This document shows, one piece after another, positions 44,041-55,693 of a stretch of 64,000 bases of DNA; within the stretch, counting starts at the first letter, position 1; each line of letters starts with the position of its first letter. The notes beneath the pieces are model-generated. The model was not told the DNA's origin, made no database searches, and worked only from the letters and a program-made list of their open reading frames with translations. Origin of the DNA: Gnetum montanum (Eukaryota; Streptophyta; Gnetopsida; Gnetales; Gnetaceae); the NCBI GenBank assembly GCA_015680685.1, contig MNCI01015910.1, forward strand, positions 642,939 through 706,938, written 5' to 3'. Made by a program: the position numbers and the translations under genes.

Positions 44041-45649
44041 TGAAACACCACCAAATTTAGGCCATCGAGTATTAACTATGAATTTTTCTAAGTGTCAACT
44101 CAAGGAAATTTTTTTCTAAGTGTTGAGACTACGCTTCCCACTGCTAAGACTACACTCTAAAGTGTAGTCAACATAGTTGGCACAAACAATCTAGATTTGC
44201 AAGATTTTCCTAAGTGTTGGACTACACTCTCACTACTAAGACTACACTCTAGAGCATAGTCAATGTATTCAGCACACCACTAGTCAATTTTGCAAATTTT
44301 CCTAACTGTCAAGCTAGGAGCCACTAAGCTTACTAAGCATGGGAAAAATAGTTTGGCAAAATTTCTCACTACTGAACTATGGTCCCTACTATGCTCTAGA
44401 GCGTAGTCAAGGTAGTCTTCATAGAGACACTAGTTTTACAAAAAAATTTCTAACTACTTGAACTACACTCTCACTATTGGGACTATGCTCCAGAGCATAG
44501 TCAGCATAGTTAGCACTGAATCTCAGTTTTGCAAAAATTTTCTAACTATTGGGACTATGCTCTAGAGCGTAGTCACCATTGTCTACCAAGATTTCCTTAA
44601 AAAGCCTTTAGAATGCAACATCAACCTTTGTCTCAGCTCCAACACACCTTCAACAAGTAGGATTAGCAACTTACACTTCTTTTGCACCCCCCATGTGTCT
44701 CAGAATTGTACCTACACTTGACACCACTTGAGAGAGTGGACAGTGTAGTCCCAAAGCGTAGTCTCTAAAATTGCACTATTTGCATTATTTTCAAGTACAT
44801 TACTGTCTATTCAACATTTTCACATGCAATTTGGGTAGTGTAGTCATAGTTTAGCAGTCTCATAGGGTCCACTGAAGCACACCAGTAGAACACCTTTTGC
44901 TTTAGTGGGAGCCTAGTTGGGTGTAGCAGAGTCCCAACTACCCCTATACCACATGGCATCCAATCTACAATTCATGGAAACCCTAACCCTATAAATACCT
45001 CAATGCTCTATGTTTTAGGGGTGGGGCAATTTGAAGCATTTAGTTGGCAAATTTTAACATTGGCATTCTAGGCAATCTTTATGTTCAAGCGTACTTGGCA
45101 TTTTGGCAAACTCTAGACTAGCACTTGGCACCATCGCACACCATTCAAGACACTATATCCATTTCATCCCATAGGACACCATGGTAGCCAACCTGAATGC
45201 TAGCCTTCATAGCCCAAATACCCTAAGACTGTCACTACACTGCCTACTATGCCTATTTGTACACCACGTACCTTCTCATTTCTCTTGCAGTTAACTATGC
45301 TTCCCCTGTTTGGGATGGTGTTGCTTTCTCTCTCTCTCACTTCCCATGTATTTTTAGCATTTTCTCTTACATTCTAGCATTTTACCTACATTTTTTGCTA
45401 TTTTGTGCACATACTTGCACGTTTGCACCTTCATCTAGCATTAGAAACCTTAACTACGCTCATTGACATCATGGACCCTTAGCATTCATTTTTGCATAGC
45501 ATTCCATAAGTCCCAATTTGATTGACAAGACTATTCTGGGCATCCCATCACCATCTCCAGTAGGCCCTCACATGGATGTAGGGTTAAATTTCTGCACCCA
45601 TGAACCTCTTAGTATACCATTCCAACCTCTAACATTTTTGGTTGCTACA
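44041..45649 (+). repeat. E2 3' LTR
   Basis: Starts TGAAACACC and ends near GGTTGCTACA. Its last 150 bases resemble the end of the E3 5' LTR (TTGATTGACAAGACTATTC against TTGATCGACCAGACCATTC). TATAAATA lies at 44990-44997. The left 850 bases carry the E2 motif family, e.g. GACTATGCTCTAGAGCGTAG near 44550, an inverted repeat of AGCGTAGTC. Confidence 0.8.
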
Positions 45650-48429
45650 TATACCTCATCCTAGGCCAAGTATCTTGTATTAGGAGTTTCTTAATGTAGA
45701 CTGAAAAATTGAGCCTCCTGCTCCACATGGTCTGCTTATGGCATCTATTCCCCCATTCGTCTTTGCCCATGGCTTCTTAGCCTTTTACTTGCTAGTTGTG
45801 AAGGTTCTCCTATTGCTCCTCTTTTTGAGGCCATCTACAATCACCAAGGATTTAAAAATTATTAAAATGTTTACTCAAATTCTTAATAACTCTTTCTTTA
45901 CTTGTACCCTTTACTAGATCAAGTTCTTAGCATGTTATGATTGTAAAGTTAGAAAAATCTTCAAAAAAGGAACCCCTTAGGTGTTAGTTTTCTTATAACC
46001 GATCATAGTTATCTATTTATCTCTTATTTATGGCTTATAATAGTTTATATGGTTTATTAAGAGGATTATTTAAGTGTTTTTGGATGTAGTGTGATTGATT
46101 TTTGTTAAAAGAAATTTCATTTTCCATTTTGTACTTACCCTTATAATACCTTCCGAGATTTAGAAAATTATAACTAAAATCTTATCAATATCATGCTAAG
46201 CACCCTCCCATGACTAAGTTGAAAGCTCTATGATCAACAAGATTCAAGAATCTCATAAATCATAGCTATGAGGGTGGAGTTATGAGCATTTGAAGTTTGG
46301 GTGGTTAGAGCTCTTAGTTTAGATGAAAAAATGGCAAAAACTCTCTTAGCTTCAAAAGTGAGAAATTAAAATTTTTCTAAGTCCCCTATGCTATATATAC
46401 CTTTTTTAATTAATGATATCAGCGATCTCATATCACAGATACAATATCGAAGGTGATTCAATATTGGAGCTATAATATCACACTAGAAAATTTCAAAATT
46501 TTTAGTGATTTTTCTTGACAAAAAATGAGTCATGTGGAATGTTTAAAAGATATGAATGATGCATATTTTTCTTGACAATTTGGCATAGAAAGTGTGTAAA
46601 GAATAAATCTCAAGATATGAAAGTTTGTTAAGTGTTTTGAATGGATAAGAAATGGGTGTGAACCCTTGGTGTATGAATGGATGTATTGAATTAGTGAGAG
46701 AACTTTTTATTAAAATTTATTGTTGATGGAAGGCTCAAGATGATGTGGAATCACTCGCTAAGTATAAGATACAACAAATATACAAGTGGGTCCTCTCCAA
46801 AGCAGGCTCCAGCCCTTAATGCCCTTGTATAACTATACCTAAAAGTGTTCCTAGGCACTCAAGGAGTTGAATGTAATACATACTTGTTTAGCAAAACATA
46901 CATGTTAGTATCACCAAGTTGGAAAAATTACACTATGTACACAAAACCACTAGTTATACTTGTTCATATAGTGAGATGAGATGAAGTTAGAAGGAATTGT
47001 AGAAATTGGGATAGGAGGTGTCTTACCATAGGCATAATGAATTCTTGTGTTTTATTAGTGGTTAAAATAATCATTAGCCTTTTTTTCTAAGATTCAAACC
47101 AAGTCCAAACCACATTCCAATGACATTGCATTATTTCATCTCTTAGAGTCACAACTGTAACACTACCATTATTGCAAGGAGTATCATCACTTGGCATATT
47201 GTCCAAGGGAGGATTTTATTAATTACACATTTTATTTTTTACATTCTTGAGAAGCCACCTACCTTTAAGCATGGGTAACATGCCTTTCCAGTGGTACCCC
47301 TAGAAATTTATTCTTGTGCATTTATTTTATTTTTTAATGATGTCAACCTTACCAAAGGACTACCTTTAGGCATGGGTAACATGTCTTTCGAGTGGCATGG
47401 TAAGGCAACACTTATTGTACTCTTCCATTTTTCATTAAATCTATAAGGATATAATACAACCTAAGCAACAAGATAGGGCTCATAGTAGTAATCCAGGAGA
47501 ATCCACAAATTTCCTTGATGTCACACCCTTGACATTTCCACTTGGTTCTTTGCTTTTTGGTCCAAGCATAATAATCACAAGTTTATTCTTAGTTTTATGA
47601 TAGAAAGAATATCATTATGGCCATGGTAAGAACTTTTTATTAATGGAATGGATAGATGAATTTTGTGGTCTCACTGTACAAATAATCAATCCCTTATGAC
47701 TTGATAACATAGGGAAATATTTGCCTTATTGGACTACATCTTGCCTTCTTCTTGGTGTGTTTTATTAGTAATCAAAAATATTTACAAAGAAAATGACAAC
47801 AAAGTATGTGAAAGATGAAAAAGATAGTAAAAATGGAAAAAGATGTAAAGAATGAAAAATTATTAAAGAATGGAAAATGTGAAAGAATTAAAAAATTATT
47901 AAGAAATTGAAAAGTAAAAAAGATTGAGAAAACTGTATCAAGAAAATAGAAAAAGGTATAACAAGAAATTAGAAAAAAAATTATAAAACAAAAAATTAAA
48001 AAGAATTTATTAATTCCTACATTAGGATAAGGCATCTCCCCCATGACTGAATTCATGAACAAGTGTTTGAAAAATGTACTCTAGTTCCCTTGGGTCATAT
48101 GCCTGAGGTTTCTTAGTTACCATCCTGAATGACTTAGTGTTTTGATTATCATCCCATGTAATCATGATGGTAATTGAATTTTAATCATCTAAGAGCTTAG
48201 TTCCTCTTTCTATTGGTGTGTGATTATGATTTAATATTTCCATTTGTAAGTTCTTAGTTGGGATCATTTTCATAAAAGAGGAGTTCATAAGCAATTCAAA
48301 TTGTTCCATGCATGTTTTGGATAATTGAACATTCTTAGTTGTTGGCCACTAGGTGTCTTTTGGTTTAGTGACCCCTACTTCCTATTACACATACATTTTT
48401 TTTTCATTTGTTGTGGATTGGTGTAATGA
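45650..48429. other. AT-rich region without recognised gene
   Basis: No coding frame with a known domain. It has a 101-base-spaced direct repeat of CTACCTTTAxGCATGGGTAA (47259 and 47360) and a purine-rich tract (47785-48005) whose complement makes a low-complexity Phe-rich frame. Probably old transposon debris, in part downstream of the minus-strand protease remnant. Confidence 0.4.
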
Positions 48430-48675
48430 CTATGTTGATATTCTAGAAGGTTGGTTCACAACTGCACCCTTCTTTAAGGTCGGTAGGTTCCATGCTTTGT
48501 ATGTTTCAAGAAAAATCAAGTGAACTCTAGAACCTGAATCTAATAGAGCCTTGCATGGTAGATTTCTAGCTACTCGTAGATAAATCAAAGGAACTCTTGG
48601 ATACATTATTTTCCTAGGAAGTTTTCCTGCCTTGATCCAATCTGATACTATCTCCATTAGCATGATCATCTGCAT
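48430..48675 (-). pseudogene. Retroelement aspartic protease fragment (minus strand)
   Basis: The frame has KALLDSGSRVHLIF, the retropepsin D-S-G active site with its following hydrophobic residues, preceded by a plausible beta strand. It is in the opposite orientation to E1-E3. No gag or RT with it was recognised; 48676-48845 is unassigned. Confidence 0.55.
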
Positions 48676-48845
48676 GTTTATATTTGATGATGGTTAAAGC
48701 TTGTTGTTTCTAGGAGGATCTTCCATATAAATATCTTGTTCCAATGAGGCTCCAACTCTACCAGCTTTTTTTGGACTTCTCTTAAAGAAAGGATGTTTCT
48801 TTGATTAGCCCTTAGTGTTGCTAGCAAGATCCTATATCTATATAC

Positions 48846-50601
48846 TAAAACACCCTAAAAAATGCGGGGTCATCTTCGCCTCACCAGGATCTTGCAGTCC
48901 GCACAGCATGATGGAAGTTCATCGGGAGAAGAACGCTTTGAGTCCAGGTCGGCCAGTTTGGAAAATTTTCTACTTTGAGCATGGATAGGTTCTATACCAT
49001 CCTACCTGCCCACCAAAGTAGCCTAAATATCCAGTAGCCTACTTATGACCAACATGCAGAATCGACGGCAGCATCCTAGATGCACAAGAAATAATTCAGC
49101 AAGTTTTCTAAGTTACAAAGCCTGCTATGCTATGTAGCATAGCAAGCTTCAGAAGATGATGGCAGAACAAAGTTCCATGCTACACGACATCACACAACGT
49201 AGCATGGTAATGACTTCACTACCCACTCCCCTCGCCCAATTCCAAGTTTTGCGGTGATGTCCTTTTTTCATCAAGAAGCGACAAACTATGTCTTCTGCTA
49301 CGCTATGCTGAGCTACACGGCGCAGCAAGGCGTAGCAATCCTACAGAAGAGACAAAAGGTAGTTCGAAAGGCAAAGTCAACAAAGTTCGCAAAACTTGCA
49401 TCACAGGAGAATGCTTTGCAAATCAGCAAAACTCTTCTAACTAAGGCAAGTTGCTACGCTACGTAGCGTACCATAGTGTAGCAAGCATGTAACAAACAGT
49501 AGAATATGTAACAAGGTGCTACGCTACACCGAGCATGCTACATCACAAAGCATAGCAAGGTAAAGAGGTGGTTGTGCGACATCAATGCACTCCACCTAAT
49601 CAGACCGTTGACACGCGTCTCCAAACGCTGATGACACGATTACAGCGTGGTAGATCATAGTTATTGCATGGCAGATTCACATTGCAATGGTCTTGTAAGC
49701 CCAATGGTCACAAATGGCTCGAGTAGCACCAGTAAGATAGCACAAGCCTGTAGCATTTAGCATTCAAATTTTATTTTATTTTTTTGCTTACCTTCAACCC
49801 TATAAATATCCTGGCAAACAGCATGTAACAAGTCCACGATGTTTTACTAAAAAAAAAAGAAAAATACCCGCAATTGAGAAAAGTCAACAAGTTGTAAAGT
49901 TGGCAATTTCAAAAGAATTCTCATCTTTCTGGAAGCAAGAAGCTTCCAAGTAGTGGGGACTTTGTTTTGACATTCTGAAACAAAGATTTCCTCTCTAGCC
50001 GGTATTGTAATAATCAAAGTCTTCTGTTTAACACTAGAAACAGAGAGTCTCTTCTGGCTAGCGTGAGATCCCCATCTCCTTTCTACCACCTTGGTATAGC
50101 CCTGCATGATTTGTACATGAAGTTCATGTCTGAACGCATAGCTCTTTCCCTTTTCTGGCACCCCTCAATTGCTCTCGGGACCTCTGCACTCTATCACGCT
50201 GTGCAGCTGCTTGTATCCATCCTGACCGGACGAGTTTATAGCTTTGTAGCGGTGCATGTTTCTAACCATACTTTACTTTAACCCCTATTTTTTGTCTTAT
50301 TTCTTTGCATTATTTTTTTTTCATCTTTAAGCATTATTTCCTATTACTGTTGCACTTTGATAGTTTCTCTCCTGCTTTATTTACCCATAAGCATTATCTC
50401 GCATTTCGCATTATTTACGTTGCAAAAGGCTATATCGACATCGACGTAAGTTCCTGTTTGATCGACCAGACCATTCAGGGCATCTCGTGTTTGCACACAC
50501 CTAGCACCACCCTCCTGTGGACACAGGGTTGGAACTGTCACGTCCATCGACCCCCTGACATTTTTTTTCAGCTGCCGACGTTTTCGGTTGCTATAGTTTT
50601 C
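48846..50601 (+). repeat. E3 5' LTR
   Basis: The right edge is set by the primer site at 50602. The left edge is placed where TAAAACACC matches the E1 and E2 LTR start TGAAACACC with one change. Length about 1756, like E1. TATAAATA at 49801-49808. The E3 motif family fills 49100-49570. Confidence 0.7.
49100..49570. promoter_or_regulatory. E3 cluster of TGCTACGCTA motifs in LTR
   Basis: About ten copies in both orientations, e.g. TGCTACGCTACGTAGCGTA at 49451 (palindromic), TGCTATGCTATGTAGCATAG near 49123 and GGCGTAGCA near 49330. The same words recur at 59225-60060 beside the antisense gene. Confidence 0.6.
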
Positions 50602-50620
50602 TGGTGCTAGAAGGAGGGCC
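50602..50620 (+). promoter_or_regulatory. E3 primer binding site
   Basis: TGGTGCTAGAAGGAGGGCC, nearly identical to E1 (9522) and NA1 (28908). Confidence 0.85.
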
Positions 50621-50738
50621 TTTTGGTGCCTTTTTCACGTGTCATGGTAGTTCTATGAGCCTTCTGCACCCTGATACACATGAGCATAAATGTGACACCC
50701 TCTTGTGATTGTTTACACTCTGTGCGGTGCAGATCGAT

Positions 50739-51500
50739 CACCCCAACGGTTCCTCTAGAATCCTACGGAACACAAGGCCTTCGATCGCCAGTTAACTAGC
50801 TCATTCTACGGTTGTCTTGCATGCATTCTAAACCCCATCTTATGTGGTATAGACTGGTCACCTCAATGGTCCCTCTGGGATCTTGCAAGACATAAAGCCT
50901 GCCTGATTGCTAGCTAGCTTTCCCATCCTACGATTGTCTTGCCTATGTTCTGTACCCCCATCCAGCATGGTACAGACCGATCACCTCGACGGTCCCTCTA
51001 GGATCCTACAAGACATAAAGCCTACCTGGTCACTAGTTAATTTGCTCATCTTATGGTAGTCTCGTATGCCTTCCACACCTCGGCTTACATTAGCATAGAC
51101 TTCACACCAATCTGAGGTTGTTTACGCATCGTACGGTGTAGATCAGTCGCCTCGATGGTTCCTCCGGAACCCTACGAGACAATAAGCCTTTCGATGGTGA
51201 TTTAACTTACCCTTCCTTTCTACAGTAGTCCTACAAGTGATCTGCACCCTAACCAGTGTAGGTGAAAATGTGACACCCTTGGAGGTTCTTTACACCTTGT
51301 GTGGTGCAGGTCGGTTGCCTCGACGGTCCCTCCGGGATCCTGCGGGACATAAAGCCTTCTTGATCGTTTGTCAACTAAACTTGCCTTATGGTAGTCTTTC
51401 ACGTGCTTTGTACCTCATCATGCATAGGCATAGATGTGACACCCTCTATGGTTGTTTATGCTTTGTGTGGTACAGATCGGTCGCCCTGACGATTCCCCTG
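50739..51500 (+). repeat. E3 leader tandem repeat (about 117 to 168 bp)
   Basis: Six copies of a unit with CAGACCGATCACCTCGACGG, then TCCCTCTxGGATCCT, then ACATAAAGCCT. They start near 50739, 50857, 50974, 51138, 51306 and 51474, so two spacings are about 117 and three about 166. The array fills the leader between primer site and gag. Confidence 0.8.
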
Positions 51501-51594
51501 GAATCCGGCAAGACGTAAAGCCATCCTTTTGTCACTTTTTCCTTCTGTTCTGCTGCATTTTTCTTGCATTTTTTGCATAATCACTTCCTTAGCA

Positions 51595-54011
51595 ATGGCT
51601 TCTGCCACCACCGCTATGGACACCCTCAACGCGGAGATGCCCTTCGTGGTCCAAGGCACTATTAGTGTCAAACAATGGCTGAATCCAATGCAGGAAGCAC
51701 GCCGGTCTCTTAGAATCCAAAATCGACGACCTAAGGGGCTAGCCCAGCAACACGAGCATTATAGTTTCCTTTGTGCAAAGGTGCAAGCTAATCTGCCCTT
51801 GGATTTCGAGTTCACTTACTGCAATAGGGAGGAATTTGTTCCTACCCTGGGCATTTCTTTGCCTTTAACGCAAGCATACCAAAGGCTTCTAGATCAACTA
51901 ATCTAGTTAACCAAGCTTAGGAAGCAACAAGACACAACGTCCAACTAGGATGATGCCTTTCAAGATGGGCAAGACAAACTCGATTCTCAATCTAACGAAG
52001 GAGGTCAGGTCAACCCCGTTCCCATCCCACCTACCCAATCCTTCTGGGACAACCCGCTATCTGTCACCACCCCCTTTATCATTACGCCTATGCTTCAGCA
52101 GTTTACAATCACAACTACAATGGGTAGCCATGCTACATTCCCAATGCATCATCACCTCCATTCCTCAGTTTCCCCCGTAGCAACTGTGTAGTCGCAAGCC
52201 ATTTATCAGCACGCTCCCACGGTGCGCAACACGCCTATCACAACTACCCTACCGCATATCCATGCAATACCTACTTTGCAATCGCACATAACTCCTACGC
52301 TAATTCCTACCTATGCATCATTTCTGTCCACTGTGGTTTGCCCGGGCCCATCCATGTGGTGGACCCCATTCGCTTCTTCGTCCGTTCTACAACCATCGTA
52401 GATGTCTCACTATGTTCACCCTTAGGCCTATCCGACCCCGCAAATGATACATCCTAGTACGGGGCCATGGTCTATCCCGTCGGTAATCCAAACAGCCTAT
52501 CCGGTGACTCAACTCGCTATTACCACTCCAACAATACCACCCACCAGGTGGTGGACAACGCAAACAGCACCTTTAGCAAGGGCAGTTCCAACGGCACCCC
52601 GATGGGTCAAACTGCCACCACCACCATACTGCATGTAGGAGTTACCTCTGTAGTCCCTCAGCTATCTACCACATCACTGGGTCTAGACCAAGCATTTCAG
52701 CTCATCCAGACCCTAACTGAGGAAGTAAAACACCTCAAGGCTATTGGGTCCGATACAATACGAGTCATGGACTTCTATCAAGACGACCCCATCAACCCTA
52801 CAATCCCTACTTTGATATTACCACCCGGGATGTTCCTCTCGCACTTCACAAAGTACGATGGGGAAGGAAATCCCAATACCCATCTTGTCACTTTCTGGTC
52901 GGAGTATTTGCTATTACAACAGTGGCTGCATATGATCATTCACGTCTTTGTCATGTCCCTAGCTGGGAAAGACCTAGATTAGTACCACGCGTTGCCACGC
53001 TCATCCATTTTGACTTTGGAAGAACTGTTGACCCAGTTTGTGACATGCTTCAAATATAACTTGAAGCCAGAAATCACACTGGATCAATTGATGGGCATGA
53101 AAGAAGGCCCATTAGAACCAGTCCAAAAATTCATTCAACGTTGGAGCATGACACTTAACGAAATCCGTGAGCCCATCACGGAGGCTCACTTGTTAGCCAT
53201 CTTTAAGGGTGTGGTGAATGACTTCATCAAGTCCAAATTATATTACCTCACTCCACGCTCACTTACCCAAGCTTTCGCTCAAACGAAAAGCATACAAGAT
53301 GCGACTAAGGCAAGCAAAGACCCAGCCTACATCACTTACAAGAATAATTTTGCAAAAAAGGACAAGGGTAAGGCCCCAACAACCATGGTGGCTACTGTGG
53401 CAGTTGAGGCCAAGCCCAAACATAGCAACAATGGAAGCAAGAATAACAAGAAATCATCCATGCCTACAGCTGATTCTGCATCCAAACCGGGCCAAGTATC
53501 ACAACCTGCCGCACCTGCACCTGAGACATCTGCATACACTAAACCCAACTTTGAGCACAAAGATCATTCAAAATACACCCCACTACCTCTCAAACCTTTA
53601 GAACTCTTGAAGTAACTATTGGTAGCAGGATACATCCAACACAAGCAGATGTCGGAAGAAGAAAATGTGAGACATCAACGTTACTGTGAGCTCCTTAGGA
53701 ATCCCTCTTTGGACCTGCCCAATGAGCCCCCAGTTCCTAGGGGTTTTAGGCTAGATAAGTTTTGTGACTACCACCAACTATGTGGTCACACCACAGATTA
53801 TTTTCTATCATTGCAGGATGACATCCAAAGATTAATCGACCTGGAAAAGCTGATGCTGGATGAAAGTAACCTAGTACGCCCTGAAAATCAATCTATGTAT
53901 ATCTATACAAACCCCCTCAATGCCAATAATGTCGGTTATGTAATCAACGCCATCGGTATTGACAATGATCCCACGCCATCCTTCCAGCCATTTGTGATTC
54001 ATGCACCTTAG
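51595..54011 (+). pseudogene. E3 gag
   Basis: ATG 51595 opens MASATTAMDTLNAEMPF. The N-terminal part aligns with E1 gag (KVQANLPLD with KIQANFPID). A frameshift lies in the Pro-rich region near 52450-52500. The gag domain is clear (HLKAIGS, DFYQDDPINP, KYDGEGNPNTHL, LEPVQKFIQRW). The zinc-binding-like motif CDYHQLCGHTTDYF (53763-53804) has lost its last Cys. Stops include a TAG at 52980 where other copies have Trp (LDWYHALP) and a TAA before 53619. Confidence 0.85.
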
Positions 54012-55386
54012 CGTAGTGCACCAATACCACCAATGGTTGGTCAAGTTCGTAGCCGCCCTTTATCTTGAAAGTTCCACCATGGACATCTACCTCTGCATCA
54101 CCTGTTGGCAAGGCCATGCGGCCCCATCAGTCACCACCTTTAGCTCCATTCATCATCAGGGGGCTAACTTCTTCGACAGCCCCCACCCTGTGCAACAACA
54201 TTAAACAACCTTCTTGCCCCACTAGGCGAGAAGCCTACTTGGTGGACAAGGCGTCAAAGGGGAATACCTTCAAAATTATCTCCAAGCCTATGCCTTCACC
54301 CCTTGTATTTGTACCTTCATCACCAAAGATGAAGGTCGACACGATTACATAGCCTGCATCACCTGACCAACAAAGATCTGAACCCAGGTCCGAAGTTGTC
54401 TCTCCTCGAGAGATTCATCTTTTAGGACGAATCGAGGAGGAGGAAGGTGTCAAACAGATGGGTGGCCAAGACTTCTTAGACACCCTCACCTAGGTTGGGC
54501 AAGCCCTAAGGCATAAAAATGCTACGTTAAGCTTTTACGACCTGGTCATGACATCTATACCTCACCGCGAGGTTCTAGTCCGCATGTTAACGGCGATTCC
54601 GATCAACGAAAACATGTCGGCGAAAGAGAAAGTGATACACTCGGTCATACTCCCGTCTATACCCATAGAGTTTGTAGTACCTCAATTGACTTTTAGTAGT
54701 AATGGCATTAAGGAAGATCCTGAAGGGGGTCAAGTGACTATGGTGCCTCTCTTCATCACAATTCGAGTCGGCCAACACCGGATCCAAAGGGTACACGTCG
54801 ATGATGGGGCTGCCACAAATGTCATTTCCTTCCCTATTATAGATAAGTTGGGATTGGTCGACCAGATCAAACCAATGGCAATGTCATGTTTACAGTCCTT
54901 CAATGGGGCACGCATCCTAGTGAAGGGCATAGTTCATGTAAACTTCATAGCAGGGGACCAGTTCCCCATAGACGCAATGTTCGTCATGGTCGAAGAAATA
55001 CCCAGGTTTAACCTGATCTTAGAAAGATCATGGTTAGCACAACTTAGGGCTGTCTCCTTGCCTATACACTAGGAAATCCACTTACCATACGCGGGTAAGG
55101 AGGTGATAATCCATGGCGACAAGGTAGTAACACAAGCAATTAGCAACGTAGGCATGGAACAGGGTTCAGAAGTTACAACCTCTAAATATGAAGCACCTAT
55201 TCATGCATGCATTAATCATACAGCGAAGGGATTGGTCCAATGAGCTGATCCTCAAATCAAAAATGCATGGTGTGAATTGCCCTTCCAAGCGAAGGATAGT
55301 GTTATGAGTGAGGGCCCAGGTGAAACGCCTCAACCCTACGTTCTGATCAACCCGCGAAAGGTCAAGAGGAAGCTACGCATAGCATA
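54012..55386 (+). pseudogene. E3 aspartic protease region
   Basis: In a shifted frame relative to gag (indel near 54020). The active site RVHVDDGAATNVISF has D-D-G at 54800-54808 and the pattern FNLILERSWL near 55010. Upstream VLVRMLTAIPIN matches E1. A stop after SLPIH (55072) and another before 55260 break it. The frame ends with a TAG at 55384-55386. Confidence 0.8.
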
Positions 55387-55693
55387 GCAGCCTTGAGATC
55401 TCCCACCTAGTTGCTATCCTTGCATATTTATCATTTCCTTGTCTCGTCAATATTCCATCCTTTTGGCATGCTACACAAACGGCCTGAAATGACCCAAAAC
55501 TAGCAACGGCCCGAAATGGCCTAAAACTAGAATACAACAGCATGAAAACTTTACATAACGCATAAGTTAATACAAAACCAGTCTCCTTGGTAAGGTTTTC
55601 CATTTCATTCAAAATTTTCACCCATTGGCAGTGTTTGTAAAATTTTCAAAGTCTTTAATAAAAAAGAAAAAGAGAGAGAGGAGTCCCATGCTG
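55387..55693. other. E3 spacer after protease
   Basis: No gene. It has two module-boundary motif copies, ATGACCCAAAACTAGCAA and ATGGCCTAAAACTAGAA (55489-55532), as in E1 at 13706-13830. The antisense gene begins its last exon just to the right. Confidence 0.6.

Larger units (their letters stand above)
36477..45649 (+). mobile_element. Ty3/gypsy (Tat-like) retrotransposon E2, 5'-truncated
   Basis: Contains the 5' exons of the antisense gene, RT to integrase with an internal deletion, the post-integrase mini-exon, polypurine tract and a 3' LTR (44041-45649). The 5' LTR, gag, protease and last antisense exons are missing. It is related to but clearly diverged from E1 and E3. Confidence 0.85.

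Noticed and set aside
47772-48062. 96-codon minus-strand Phe-rich frame, like a membrane protein
   Set aside because: It is the complement of a purine-rich low-complexity tract; no recognisable family.
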